DNA of 64,000 nucleotides from Legionella qingyii (GTDB lineage Bacteria; Pseudomonadota; Gammaproteobacteria; Legionellales; Legionellaceae): contig NZ_QHJG01000001.1 in assembly GCF_003184185.1 (NCBI RefSeq), positions 219,413-283,412 on the forward strand. Reading direction: 5' to 3'. The notes beneath the pieces are model-generated. The model saw nothing but the letters and a program-made list of their open reading frames with translations. It was not told where the DNA came from and did no database searches. Below, in pieces: positions 56,131 to 63,989 of this stretch (positions are counted from its first letter, which is position 1; the number at the start of each line of letters is the position of its first letter). The position numbers and the translations under genes were made by a program.

Positions 56131-57621
56131 TTAAGCAGGTATATTTGAAAGCTTCAATGTTCTTAATGCACGGTTAAAAGTTGGAATGCCTTCATCAGAT
56201 GAAAGATTTGCACCATCATTTTCTAACTTTTCTCTGGCTTCTCCATAATCCAGCCAATTTACTGACGAGGTATAAGCTTGAGCTTGATCCATTACTTTCA
56301 CATAAGTTCTGAAATTTTTATCTCGCGATGCCAGTCTCAAACCATTAAGATAATTATCTCGGTGAACGTTAGGTATAATAATTTTGTATTGCGATTGAGA
56401 TACTAATTCAGCATTCATCATGATTCTTGATAGTCTTCCATTCCCATCATCAAAAGGGTGTACTTCGCTAATTAAAAACTGCATAAAAAGTGCTTTTTCT
56501 ATGCCTGATTTAAGTAATATGTAGCGCTCAAATCCCTGATATAATGTACCAAGTACATCTTCTGGCGATACAAATAAAGTATTGCCCGCTTTATTTTCTT
56601 TTATCTTAAACTCACCAGGACGTTTTTCAGGGCGTTCTTTCATTAAGATGGCATGTCTTCTTTGTAATATCTCAATTAACTCATCTGGAGTATCGGGGGT
56701 AATACTCATCTCAGAATAATCATTTGTAATGATGAAGTTAGATAGTACGTCATGACTATCCGCATGACGGTTATTTACTTCTATCCCTTTAAATACGATA
56801 TCTTCTGCTTCATCAATAATAAATTCTGTACCTTCAATAAAGTTGGAAAAATAGGATTCATAGAAACTTAGGTTTTTAAATGAAATGGCAGTGTATTCAT
56901 ATTCTCTAGTAAGTAGGGTGCATTGGTTAAGATAAACTGTCAACTCATCAAAAAATTGTACTCTATGCTCATCATAAGGTTTTTTCTGAGCTACAGCTTT
57001 CGCATAATTTGAGAACAATATATTTTCATGAGTGTGGGTGGACAGTAAAGCACTAATAATCTGATTCAGTTTTTGGTACTCCTTTTGATAACCCAATTCT
57101 TTGGCAATATCTTTGGCTTCATCTCTGATCTGATTAATACTTTCTTCTCCTCGTGTGCGCAATTCTTTTGCAAGAATTTTTTCGACACCTTCAACACCAA
57201 TTGTTTTAATACCTATATAAGATGATCCTCTTACCGTAGAGAGATTTTCGAGCAAGGTACGAGGCATATTGCTCTTGAATAAATTAGGTAATATTTGATC
57301 AATGAAATCATGATTGTTGCCCTTATACACTTTAATCGTTAAGCCTGGTAAGTTAATGGTTTTTACATAAGAGCTAATCACAAAGATAATCGCTTCGTTT
57401 CCTAATCTTTTAGGCTTTAAGTCTGAGGCTGTACTGAAGGCAAGTATTCCTTCTGATACGATATGAGGAATTATTTTCATCCAATTTTGAATAACAATTT
57501 TGTTAATCTCAGATTTTAAGTCATCAGTATAGATACCGTGATATATCCTGCGTAGCTTACCTTCTAGATACTCTTTAGATAATTGCTTGGCTTGTTCAGT
57601 AGTATTTGCAATCTTAATCAT
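56131..57621 (-). CDS. Fic-domain AMPylator with AbiEi-like N-terminal domain
   Basis: 496 residues. The Fic motif HPFDDGNGRLSR (388-399) is intact, with His388 as catalytic base and the anion-binding GNG. An inhibitory-helix motif S-x-x-x-E-G is visible N-terminal to it (SNFIEG, 259-264), making this a class II, self-inhibited Fic protein. The N-terminal ~170 residues (LEGKLRRIYHGIYTDDL; HIVSEGILAFSTASDLKPKR; INLPGLTIKVYKGN) resemble AbiEi-type antitoxins of abortive-infection systems. The C-terminus (SDEGIPTFNRALRTLKLS) could be winged-helix. It would transfer AMP or another nucleotide to Ser/Thr/Tyr. Either a bacterial stress/defence protein or an effector. It lies just left of the tRNA fragment. 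Confidence 0.85.
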   Translation of the reverse strand: MIKIANTTEQAKQLSKEYLEGKLRRIYHGIYTDDLKSEINKIVIQNWMKIIPHIVSEGILAFSTASDLKPKRLGNEAIIFVISSYVKTINLPGLTIKVYKGNNHDFIDQILPNLFKSNMPRTLLENLSTVRGSSYIGIKTIGVEGVEKILAKELRTRGEESINQIRDEAKDIAKELGYQKEYQKLNQIISALLSTHTHENILFSNYAKAVAQKKPYDEHRVQFFDELTVYLNQCTLLTREYEYTAISFKNLSFYESYFSNFIEGTEFIIDEAEDIVFKGIEVNNRHADSHDVLSNFIITNDYSEMSITPDTPDELIEILQRRHAILMKERPEKRPGEFKIKENKAGNTLFVSPEDVLGTLYQGFERYILLKSGIEKALFMQFLISEVHPFDDGNGRLSRIMMNAELVSQSQYKIIIPNVHRDNYLNGLRLASRDKNFRTYVKVMDQAQAYTSSVNWLDYGEAREKLENDGANLSSDEGIPTFNRALRTLKLSNIPA

Positions 57622-57801
57622 AGTTTTCTCTAGTGAATTTAAGGTAATTAATATGAGAATTATGGAATATAATAAACAAGAAATGTGAATGTTGGAATAT
57701 TATAATAATAAAAAGAGAATTTAAGGGTAGTTTGATTGGGTTAATTGAATTTCGGAATAATTTTTTATAGATATTTAATGATTGATTTTACTGACTTTAA
57801 T

Positions 57802-57846
57802 TGGTGGGCCCACTAGGACTTGAACCTAGGACCAACGGATTATGAG
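57802..57846 (-). tRNA. Partial tRNA (CAU anticodon), 3' half only: attachment-site remnant
   Basis: Reading the minus strand from 57846: CTCATAA as an anticodon loop with CAU, the 3' side of the anticodon stem, a variable loop, the T arm (CCTAGGTTCAAGTCCTAGT is a complete T stem-loop) and acceptor GGGCCCACCA with an encoded CCA. The 5' half (acceptor 5' strand, D arm, 5' anticodon stem) is replaced by unrelated sequence. This is what tRNA-integrating elements leave at their far end. Likely tRNA-Ile(CAU) or tRNA-Met. Confidence 0.8.
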
Positions 57847-58053
57847 CCCTGATCTTTTAAAATAACTCGTTGATTTTAAAGTAATAATATGTCACGGGAC
57901 ACCACTACAAATGTCGTACAGAGTATAACAATGTCGTACTCAAACACGCAAATCTCACGCAAGGATATTTTAGCTAATTTAATGGCATTTTTCTGGGAAA
58001 GACATTCGGTTTTTATGAAAATGGCTATTTGTAATGACTACATGATGAGTAAG

Positions 58054-58764
58054 CTATATTAGTTCACTCTCCAGCTCATCAGAATTTGCCAATGTAATTC
58101 CGGCATAAATTGCTTCTTGTTTATCCTTTAAAAATGCCCATAAGCGATCGCCATATGAAAAATGCCACCACTCATGTAGATAATTAACAAAATCATGCTT
58201 GTACATTATATCTAGAAGGATTTTTCTATTCTGGAATACTTCAGCTGAAATATTCTGAGAATAGGTTTCACAAATATCTGGATCGACTTTGTACCAATCT
58301 TTAATTGCCATGCCAAAATCAATTAAATTTCCATTGGGGTCAATAACTTCAAGATCTACTGCGCCGCCAGAACTATGAGGAGGTATATTCGGTGCTCCTT
58401 TAAAAAAGCTTACAGGGGCAATTAATAAACTGGCTTCTTTGAAAAGTTCTTCCTCAGATTTATTGGGGTTTTTTAATCTCAAATTGTTATAGTGTTCATC
58501 AAATAGAATTTTTTGAACTTCTAAGCTTCGTAATCCTTCATATATTCTGAATTTCCAACCATGAGGAAGTTGCTTTTGAGCAAGACATAGTTTTTCATAG
58601 ACGGTTTTTCTTAATTTAGTGTAATCATTTTGGGTTAAAGGTGTATCTGGAGGAGGGCCATAAGCAAGCTCTTGCTGTTCTTTTAGATCGACTAGAGGTT
58701 CATTATTTTCACGAATAAAAATACTACTAATTTTTTTTTCGTTAATAACAGGACCTTTTTTCAT
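58054..58764 (-). CDS. VanX/DdpX-like D-Ala-D-Ala dipeptidase family protein
   Basis: 236 residues. The zinc peptidase signature is complete: HSSGGAVDLEV gives H130 and D137 (spacing as VanX H116/D123), and HEWWHFSYGDRLWA gives E198 and H201 (VanX E181/H184). YEGLRS supplies the transition-state Arg. It would cleave D-Ala-D-Ala or a related dipeptide. No signal peptide, so it works in the cytoplasm or is exported another way. In L. pneumophila a VanX-like enzyme is linked to intracellular life. It is the first gene on the island to the right of the tRNA fragment. Confidence 0.85.
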   Translation of the reverse strand: MKKGPVINEKKISSIFIRENNEPLVDLKEQQELAYGPPPDTPLTQNDYTKLRKTVYEKLCLAQKQLPHGWKFRIYEGLRSLEVQKILFDEHYNNLRLKNPNKSEEELFKEASLLIAPVSFFKGAPNIPPHSSGGAVDLEVIDPNGNLIDFGMAIKDWYKVDPDICETYSQNISAEVFQNRKILLDIMYKHDFVNYLHEWWHFSYGDRLWAFLKDKQEAIYAGITLANSDELESELI

Positions 58765-58949
58765 TATTTCTAACTTGGTCGTCGAATTTTGAGAATTATA
58801 GTTTTTTTAAATTCAAGGCTCAATAGACGTAATAGTATGGACCCCGCCACCTATCGAAAGGCTTCTATTTGAGCCAGAATGAAGATGTTAATAGTCATTC
58901 AATCAAGCAGGGGGAGTCATACTATCACGTCAAACCTCGGGTGCTTTCA

Positions 58950-60356
58950 CTATTCCATACTTTTAATTAATTCAAAATAGTATGGGGATGTTGTTTGTCG
59001 ATGTATATCGCTTGGATTGGATTTAATCCCTTGTTGCGTGTATTTATAACGAACTTCCTTTAAATAATCCATTACAATTTGTTTTGATTCAGGTTCAAGT
59101 AAGTTTTTGCCTGAATTTTTATATGCAATAGACAATGGGCCAAATAAATAACCGTCTAAATCAGAATCATTTGTCTGCTTTAATTCATCTATTAATGATT
59201 TCATATAAATTTTCTGTAACTCTTTTGATTTAAAAGTTAATGCGTATTTCAACATAACAGAAGAATTATGTGTAACATGTTTTAACCATTCATTTATTTT
59301 TTCTGATTTATTGCTTATTTCATCTGCTGTATGCGTATCAATAAACCCTCTTACTCCTGTATCAGCCATATGTTGCGTTAATGAATTACTATCTAAAAGT
59401 GTTTCAAAGAAATCTTTAACCATGGGCAGTTCATGGGCAATATATTTTTTATCGTTACTATGTTGTTGGTTATAAAGCATGATGTTTTCTATAATTTTGC
59501 TTTTTATTTCTTCGCGATCAGTTTCATTATAAATAGTCAGTAACTTTTTAATTAAATCAGGCTCTTCTGACCTTGAAACTAATCTGTCTATCATAATACC
59601 ACGTTTAACGTCATTTAATTCGTTATTGGCTGCTAATTGCATTTGAACAACAGATGGTGAAGTAACATAGTGAGCTGGAGGAGCATCCATGATCATTTGA
59701 AATTCCTCATAAGGCATTGAGTTAAGTTCTTGTGCTGATACATTTTCAAGAGTTCTGTTGCTTTGGATTGTTGTCTGAGTAAATTGTTCATTCTTTATTT
59801 TTTCGTCATTAAAATAAGGGAAATAATTAAATAAATTTCTTGGTAACCAAACACGACCTGGCATAGTATCATAACCTTGGCTATAAAATGCCCACCAAAC
59901 ATATGTGTCACATCTCCATCTTCCGCATTCAATTGCTTGGCCAGTTGGAGGATTTCCTGTGCCTATATGATAATCAGTATCAGAAGTATAAACTGGACAC
60001 CACCAGCGCTGATGATTTGCTTCGACAAGAACATTGTATCCTCTCGTTCCTCTATCGGCTACCCCGTATTTACTGCCCCAATAAGGCGAACGTGCTTTAA
60101 AATTTATAATTGTATTTATTTGTCCTACAATTGGTTCGTTTAGTATCTCTATAACTAGGGTTGCAATTGAATTCATCCCACTTGGGTCATACATTGTTGC
60201 GGTTGCTATGCCAACGTGCCCTAGCCAACCAAGACCTGGATAGTTTAAGTCTCTTGCCACAATCTCAGCGGGATACATTTTCTTAGCGTATATTGTTGGT
60301 GATATTCCCGCGATTGTGATTATTGCGATTGATGTTACTAACTTTTTACATCTCAT
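58950..60356 (-). CDS. Secreted protein with permuted NlpC/P60-like domain
   Basis: 468 residues; AAGG seven bases before the ATG. Signal peptide MRCKKLVTSIAIITIAGISP..YA. In the N-domain, His47 (GWLGHVGIATA) precedes Cys148 (CGRWRCDTYVWWAF), the order found in circularly permuted papain-like NlpC/P60 enzymes (YiiX/LRAT type). CDTYVWW replaces the usual DCSGFV. Such enzymes cut amide or ester bonds in peptidoglycan peptides or lipids. Residues ~210-460 are helical, with HEAT-like pieces (IKKLLTIYNETDREEIKSKI). Exported to the periplasm or secreted. It is next to a D-Ala-D-Ala dipeptidase, so a shared wall-peptide role is possible. Confidence 0.65.
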   Translation of the reverse strand: MRCKKLVTSIAIITIAGISPTIYAKKMYPAEIVARDLNYPGLGWLGHVGIATATMYDPSGMNSIATLVIEILNEPIVGQINTIINFKARSPYWGSKYGVADRGTRGYNVLVEANHQRWWCPVYTSDTDYHIGTGNPPTGQAIECGRWRCDTYVWWAFYSQGYDTMPGRVWLPRNLFNYFPYFNDEKIKNEQFTQTTIQSNRTLENVSAQELNSMPYEEFQMIMDAPPAHYVTSPSVVQMQLAANNELNDVKRGIMIDRLVSRSEEPDLIKKLLTIYNETDREEIKSKIIENIMLYNQQHSNDKKYIAHELPMVKDFFETLLDSNSLTQHMADTGVRGFIDTHTADEISNKSEKINEWLKHVTHNSSVMLKYALTFKSKELQKIYMKSLIDELKQTNDSDLDGYLFGPLSIAYKNSGKNLLEPESKQIVMDYLKEVRYKYTQQGIKSNPSDIHRQTTSPYYFELIKSME

Positions 60357-60758
60357 TATTTAGCCTTATTATTTCAAAACTTTAAAATTAAGAAGTGTTC
60401 TGATAATTTAGTAACTAACTGTATAGTAAGTTCATTATCAAAAACCTGAGATAGTGCCTTGAGGACTGTCCAATAAATTTAAATCACATTCTGTATTTGA
60501 ACGGTTTTTATCTTCATTTAAGAGGCTATTCTTTGCTTTCAAAATCTTGCATTTTATGCGTCCTTGATTAAATTTTTTAAAAGTAACTCTGTTATTTTAT
60601 TAACAGACCATGATTCAAAATTCCGTTTAAGATTAAAAACTGTAATTTTGATGGGGGGATTTAATCATTGATTTTTATGAAATTATACTGACAATTTATC
60701 TCTACTATTGGTAGAATAAATTTGCTTTTTTGATTAGAATAAGCGCACAATTGTTTAA
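60357..60758. other. Intergenic, nothing recognised
   Basis: About 400 AT-rich bases between divergent genes. No gene, RNA or clear promoter seen. Confidence 0.4.
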
Positions 60759-60770
60759 TTGTTGTTAGGG

Positions 60771-61046
60771 ATGTTAGAAATAAAAAAAATTTTTTGGAGT
60801 GACGTCAGAAATATCATAAAGACTATAAATCCTGTTTTTTTTGAATTCGTAGATAAACTTTCCCCCGACAGTAAATTTCCGATGTATCTTGTAGATTATG
60901 GTTATGGAGATTTGGTTGGTGATGATGATGGCATATTTTTACCAACCCAAACCGGCCAATATGTTCGTCTTGATTCAGAGTATATACCTCGCGATATGTT
61001 GAATGACTTGGTTTACGGTTTGACTAACAGCCAAAACCATCGTTGA
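60771..61046 (+). CDS. Hypothetical protein, probably truncated at its 3' end
   Basis: About 91 residues from the ATG at 60771 (a TTG at 60759 is possible): MLEIKKIFWSDVRNIIKTIN, then KFPMYLVDYGYGDLVGDDDG and IPRDMLNDLVYG. The motif-like flow ends in LTNSQNHR, and those last codons overlap the beginning of the integrase frame. This looks like an N-terminal domain of a longer protein cut off by a junction at about 61020. I have seen similar N-termini in Legionella hypotheticals but cannot name them. Confidence 0.5.
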   Translation: MLEIKKIFWSDVRNIIKTINPVFFEFVDKLSPDSKFPMYLVDYGYGDLVGDDDGIFLPTQTGQYVRLDSEYIPRDMLNDLVYGLTNSQNHR

Positions 61047-62232
61047 TAAACTCGAACATATCCCCGGTAAAACTCAAAGGTTTTATCGTGATCATGATTT
61101 AAAAGGCTTTGCTTTAAGAATTACCTCAGGTGGTGTCAAAAGTTTCATCATTGAAACCAGAATCAATGGTAAGGTTAAAAGAGTGACCTTAGGCAAATAC
61201 GGCAACTTGACGGTTGAAGAAGCCAGAAAGCAAGCCAAAAGTCTTTTGGGCAGTGTGGCCAGAGGTGATGATCCGATAGCGGAAAAGAAAACCAAAAGAG
61301 TTCACGCCATGACCTTACAGCAGGTGTTGAATGATTACCTCAAAGCAAGAAAAGATTTAAAACCACGCACCTTAAACGATTATCAATGTGTATTGCATGA
61401 AGTAGTACCTGACTGGCTTGATAAACCGCTGGTAAATATCACCCGAGAGATGATAGCCAAACGACATACCAAGCATGGCCAGGCAAATAGTAAAGCACGT
61501 GCCAATAATGCTATGAGGGTATTAAGAGCCATTTTTAATTACGCCATGTATGAATATCAAGATGGCAATGGTCATCCAATTATTACTATTAACCCAGTTA
61601 AATACCTATCACACACACGGGCATGGTATCGAGTAGACCGAAAACAAACAGTCATCAAACCGCATCAATTAGCTGACTGGTACAAAGCAGTCATTGTCTT
61701 GGTGGAGACAGACAACTACCGCAATGCCTTACTGTGGCATGATTATTTTTTATTACTCTTATTCACCGGCATGCGAAAAATGGAAGCTGCCTCTTTGCGT
61801 TGGGAGGATATAGATCTCAAATCCAAAACTATCACCCTTCAAGACACCAAAAACCATGAGATACATACACTACCCATGTCTGATTTTGTCTATGAGCTAA
61901 TGGAACGCAGAAGCCGGAATAAAACCAGTGAATTTGTATTCCCAGCTGAAAGTAAAACTGGTTATATCTATGAACCTAAAAAAGCGGTGAATAGGGTGGT
62001 GGAATTATCCGGTGTTTCATTTACCTTACACGACTTGAGAAGAACTTTTGCGACCATAGCTGATAGCCTTGATTTGCCTGCTTATGCTTTGAAGCGGTTA
62101 CTCAACCATAAAATGAACAATGACGTTACAGCAGGGTATATCATGAAAGACGTTGAGCGATTAAGAAAACCCATGGAACAAGTAGCTAATTTTATACTTA
62201 AGCATATGATGGAGGCTGCGGATATTAGTTAA
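61024..62232 (+). CDS. Tyrosine recombinase/integrase (P4-like), N-terminus damaged
   Basis: The homologous frame opens right after a stop at 61021 and runs LTAKTIVDKLEHIPGKTQRF, FALRITSGG and KVKRVTLGKYGNLTVEEARK (DUF4102 arm-binding domain), then a SAM-like core-binding domain (~61300-61620). The catalytic domain has TGMRKMEAASLRWED (Arg), TLHDLRRTFATIAD (His-x-x-Arg), LLNHKMNNDV and a Tyr in GYIMKD. There is no ATG, GTG or TTG before the GTG at 61183, which would remove most of the arm domain. A complete ~400-residue integrase is normal, so the start seems to have been lost at a junction with the upstream gene. Its stop overlaps the hipT tail by 4 bases. Confidence 0.85.
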   Translation, partial: LTAKTIVDKLEHIPGKTQRFYRDHDLKGFALRITSGGVKSFIIETRINGKVKRVTLGKYGNLTVEEARKQAKSLLGSVARGDDPIAEKKTKRVHAMTLQQVLNDYLKARKDLKPRTLNDYQCVLHEVVPDWLDKPLVNITREMIAKRHTKHGQANSKARANNAMRVLRAIFNYAMYEYQDGNGHPIITINPVKYLSHTRAWYRVDRKQTVIKPHQLADWYKAVIVLVETDNYRNALLWHDYFLLLLFTGMRKMEAASLRWEDIDLKSKTITLQDTKNHEIHTLPMSDFVYELMERRSRNKTSEFVFPAESKTGYIYEPKKAVNRVVELSGVSFTLHDLRRTFATIADSLDLPAYALKRLLNHKMNNDVTAGYIMKDVERLRKPMEQVANFILKHMMEAADIS

Positions 62233-63166
62233 TCAAAAAAATTTAATCGCTTGCACCGTTGCTCTAGCAATTCGAGATATTTTTCCTGCATCGGTTGAGA
62301 TAAAAAACTCAAACCAATCAGCTCTCGCCATTCTGGTATTACCTGATGGAACTCTTGTACGATCCCATCGATGACGTTCTGGTTTAATCCTAATTTTTCA
62401 ATGGCAAAATATTTAAGAAAATCACTCTTTGTTAAATTATTTTTTTTTCCTTTTAGAGGTAAAGCCAGTTCTTCTTTGGTATTTTTTTGAGCGATGGTTG
62501 ATTAAGTAAATCGTAGGCTGGTGATATGGAAATTTTTCTATCCTTCGTAATTAAGGAAAAATTTTTTAGATGCATATCTTCATTGCCGACCAGGAAGTTA
62601 AACAACGTCAGCTTAAATAATTTCACGAATTCAATTTTTGGGAATGTACAAAACTGCTGTATGACTGCAATTACCTTTTCCATAGAACTTTTATATTTCG
62701 TATGTCGATCTTCACCTGATAGCTGTGCAAAATCTTCTAAAGCTAACTTTTTATTATGGCCTATTCTATCAAAGCGTTTAATGAAGTAGGTCAAACTGTT
62801 GTCTTTAGAATAAACCAAACCATGAACCGGAACTTCGAGGCCAATGGCCTTTGCAAGGGTCATAGTAATGGCTTCATTTTCCGGCAATTCTGGGTAAATA
62901 TCACTTTGTGGTTTTAAAATGTACTGACCCCTTTGATCAACGATTTCAAAACCTCCCTCCTTAATCTTTAGTTTGGCACTTAGTTTCTTTTGGACGCCTT
63001 GAATAGACATCTTTCCTACACGAGCAATTGCTTCCTGTCGCTGCTCATCAGCACTTAAATCTAATGGGCTAAGGTTTTTTAATTGAGGGGAAAGTAAATG
63101 CAATCCACGTTGAGAATAGTTTTCTTGGTCACTAATTAAGTCATAAGTAATAGGGCAGCGTTTCAT
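62229..63166 (-). pseudogene. hipT: hipT-like kinase, frameshifted at an A7 tract
   Basis: The first frame (62453-63166, 237 codons) has the HipA/HipT kinase marks: phosphate loop KMSIQGVQKKLSAKLK, GNEDMHLKNFSLI (catalytic Asp and Asn) and SPAYDLLN (Mg-binding Asp). It ends prematurely in KKIPKKNWLYL. Adding one A to the seven-A run at 62482-62488 restores KKNTKEELALPLKGKK, then LTKSDFLKYFAIEKLGL and EQRCKRLNFFD, ending at 62229. That gives ~312 residues, the normal HipT length. HipT kinases phosphorylate tRNA synthetases (TrpS for the E. coli O127 enzyme; GltX for HipA). The short frame holds the active site but lacks the last C-terminal helices. Confidence 0.85.
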
Positions 63167-63471
63167 CTTAGTTCCTCAATCGTCACTGCACCTACGACAT
63201 CTTGGCCAACTATTATCAATTGACCAAAATAATCATTTTTATCGATTTTATATTTGCGTAATAATGCTTCAAGCATAATACCTTCAGGTAGCAATCCTTC
63301 AAAAAAAGGGGGAAATACGTCAAAATCATAGATCTTATTGGTTAACGGCATGGTGAGAGAAACAGGTGCTCCCTGATAATCATTAAGGTAAGTAAATTGA
63401 TATTTTTTACCTTCTAACTCCTCTAATATTCCAGCTCTAATGCCATTCACTGATATGTATGCTTTTCTCAT
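63163..63471 (-). CDS. hipS: HipS-like protein (separate HipA N-subdomain 1)
   Basis: 102 residues: MRKAYISVNGIRAGILEELE, QFTYLNDYQGAPVSLTMPL, FPPFFEGLLPEGIMLEALLR and KNDYFGQLIIVGQDVVGAVT. This is the Couple_hipA domain that is fused to the kinase in classical HipA. Here it is its own gene, as in HipBST modules, where HipS is the antitoxin and HipB augments it. Its start overlaps the hipB stop (TAATG) and its stop overlaps the hipT start (ATGA), so the three are translationally coupled. Confidence 0.85.
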   Translation of the reverse strand: MRKAYISVNGIRAGILEELEGKKYQFTYLNDYQGAPVSLTMPLTNKIYDFDVFPPFFEGLLPEGIMLEALLRKYKIDKNDYFGQLIIVGQDVVGAVTIEELR

Positions 63472-63695
63472 TAATTATTATCCCTTGTTTGAGGAAAAGG
63501 CGTTTCAAATTTCATTTGAATATTTAACACATCTAATACTTTTAGCAATGTATTTAGCCGCACCGATTCTTTCCCTTTTTCAATATCATAGATAACCGTC
63601 TTACCGACCCCAGCTAACCGAGCTAATTCCTGTTGCGATAAGCCGCTGTGTTTGCGGTAGTAATGGACTAAATTGGCAATTTCGTGTGTGGGCAT
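63471..63695 (-). CDS. hipB: HipB-like XRE antitoxin/repressor
   Basis: 74 residues. A Cro/CI-type helix-turn-helix fills the protein: EIANLVHYYRKHSGLSQQEL, ARLAGVGKTVIYDIEKGKES, then VRLNTLLKVLDVLNIQM and tail PFPQTRDNN. It should bind DNA as a dimer and repress the hipB-S-T operon. Three dyads at 63720-63879 are the likely operators, the nearest only 25 bases from the start codon. The RBS is weak. Confidence 0.88.
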   Translation of the reverse strand: MPTHEIANLVHYYRKHSGLSQQELARLAGVGKTVIYDIEKGKESVRLNTLLKVLDVLNIQMKFETPFPQTRDNN

Positions 63696-63719
63696 GGAAC
63701 ACCAAAAATTAATTATATA

Positions 63720-63737
63720 TTACTGTTATAGCAGTAA
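63720..63737 (-). promoter_or_regulatory. Operator-like dyad 1 of the hip operon
   Basis: TTACTGTTATAGCAGTAA, an almost perfect 18-bp inverted repeat (TTACTG arms), just upstream of hipB. Confidence 0.65.
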
Positions 63738-63790
63738 AAATGATAAAAATAAATTTATTATTGCATTTCTTTGCATTAATTCACCATAAA

Positions 63791-63808
63791 TTACTGTTAT
63801 GGCGGTAA
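63791..63808 (-). promoter_or_regulatory. Operator-like dyad 2 of the hip operon
   Basis: TTACTGTTATGGCGGTAA, the same dyad with one arm TTACCG, exactly 71 bp from dyad 1. The sequence between the copies is unrelated, so this is not a tandem duplication. Confidence 0.65.
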
Positions 63809-63861
63809 ATTTAATTGATTTCCTGATTTTCCCATATTTATTTATTATAAATTCCTAAAAA

Positions 63862-63879
63862 TTACTGTTATCGCGGTAA
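63862..63879 (-). promoter_or_regulatory. Operator-like dyad 3 of the hip operon
   Basis: TTACTGTTATCGCGGTAA, again exactly 71 bp from dyad 2. Confidence 0.65.
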
Positions 63880-63944
63880 ATTTGAGGAGGGGGGGAATAA
63901 CAAAAATTCATGTTCTGCTTATGCACTGAAGCAATTACTGGCTC

Positions 63945-63968
63945 TACCCCAAAAAAGGGGGCATTTTA
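63945..63968 (+). terminator. Possible intrinsic terminator
   Basis: CCCC (63947-63950), six A, GGGGG, then CATTTT. A short GC stem with a modest T-run; it would end a rightward transcript, although no gene of that strand is seen before it. Confidence 0.35.
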
Positions 63969-63973
63969 ATCAA

Positions 63974-63989
63974 GTTAGTCTAGACTAAC
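63974..63989. repeat. Perfect 16-bp palindrome
   Basis: GTTAGTCTAGACTAAC, self-complementary without a spacer, at the right edge. Possibly an operator of a gene outside the window. Confidence 0.4.

Noticed and set aside
57931..58062. 43-codon forward frame (MSYSNTQISRKDILANL...) right of the tRNA fragment
   Set aside because: No RBS and it overlaps the end of the VanX-like gene; cannot be told from chance.
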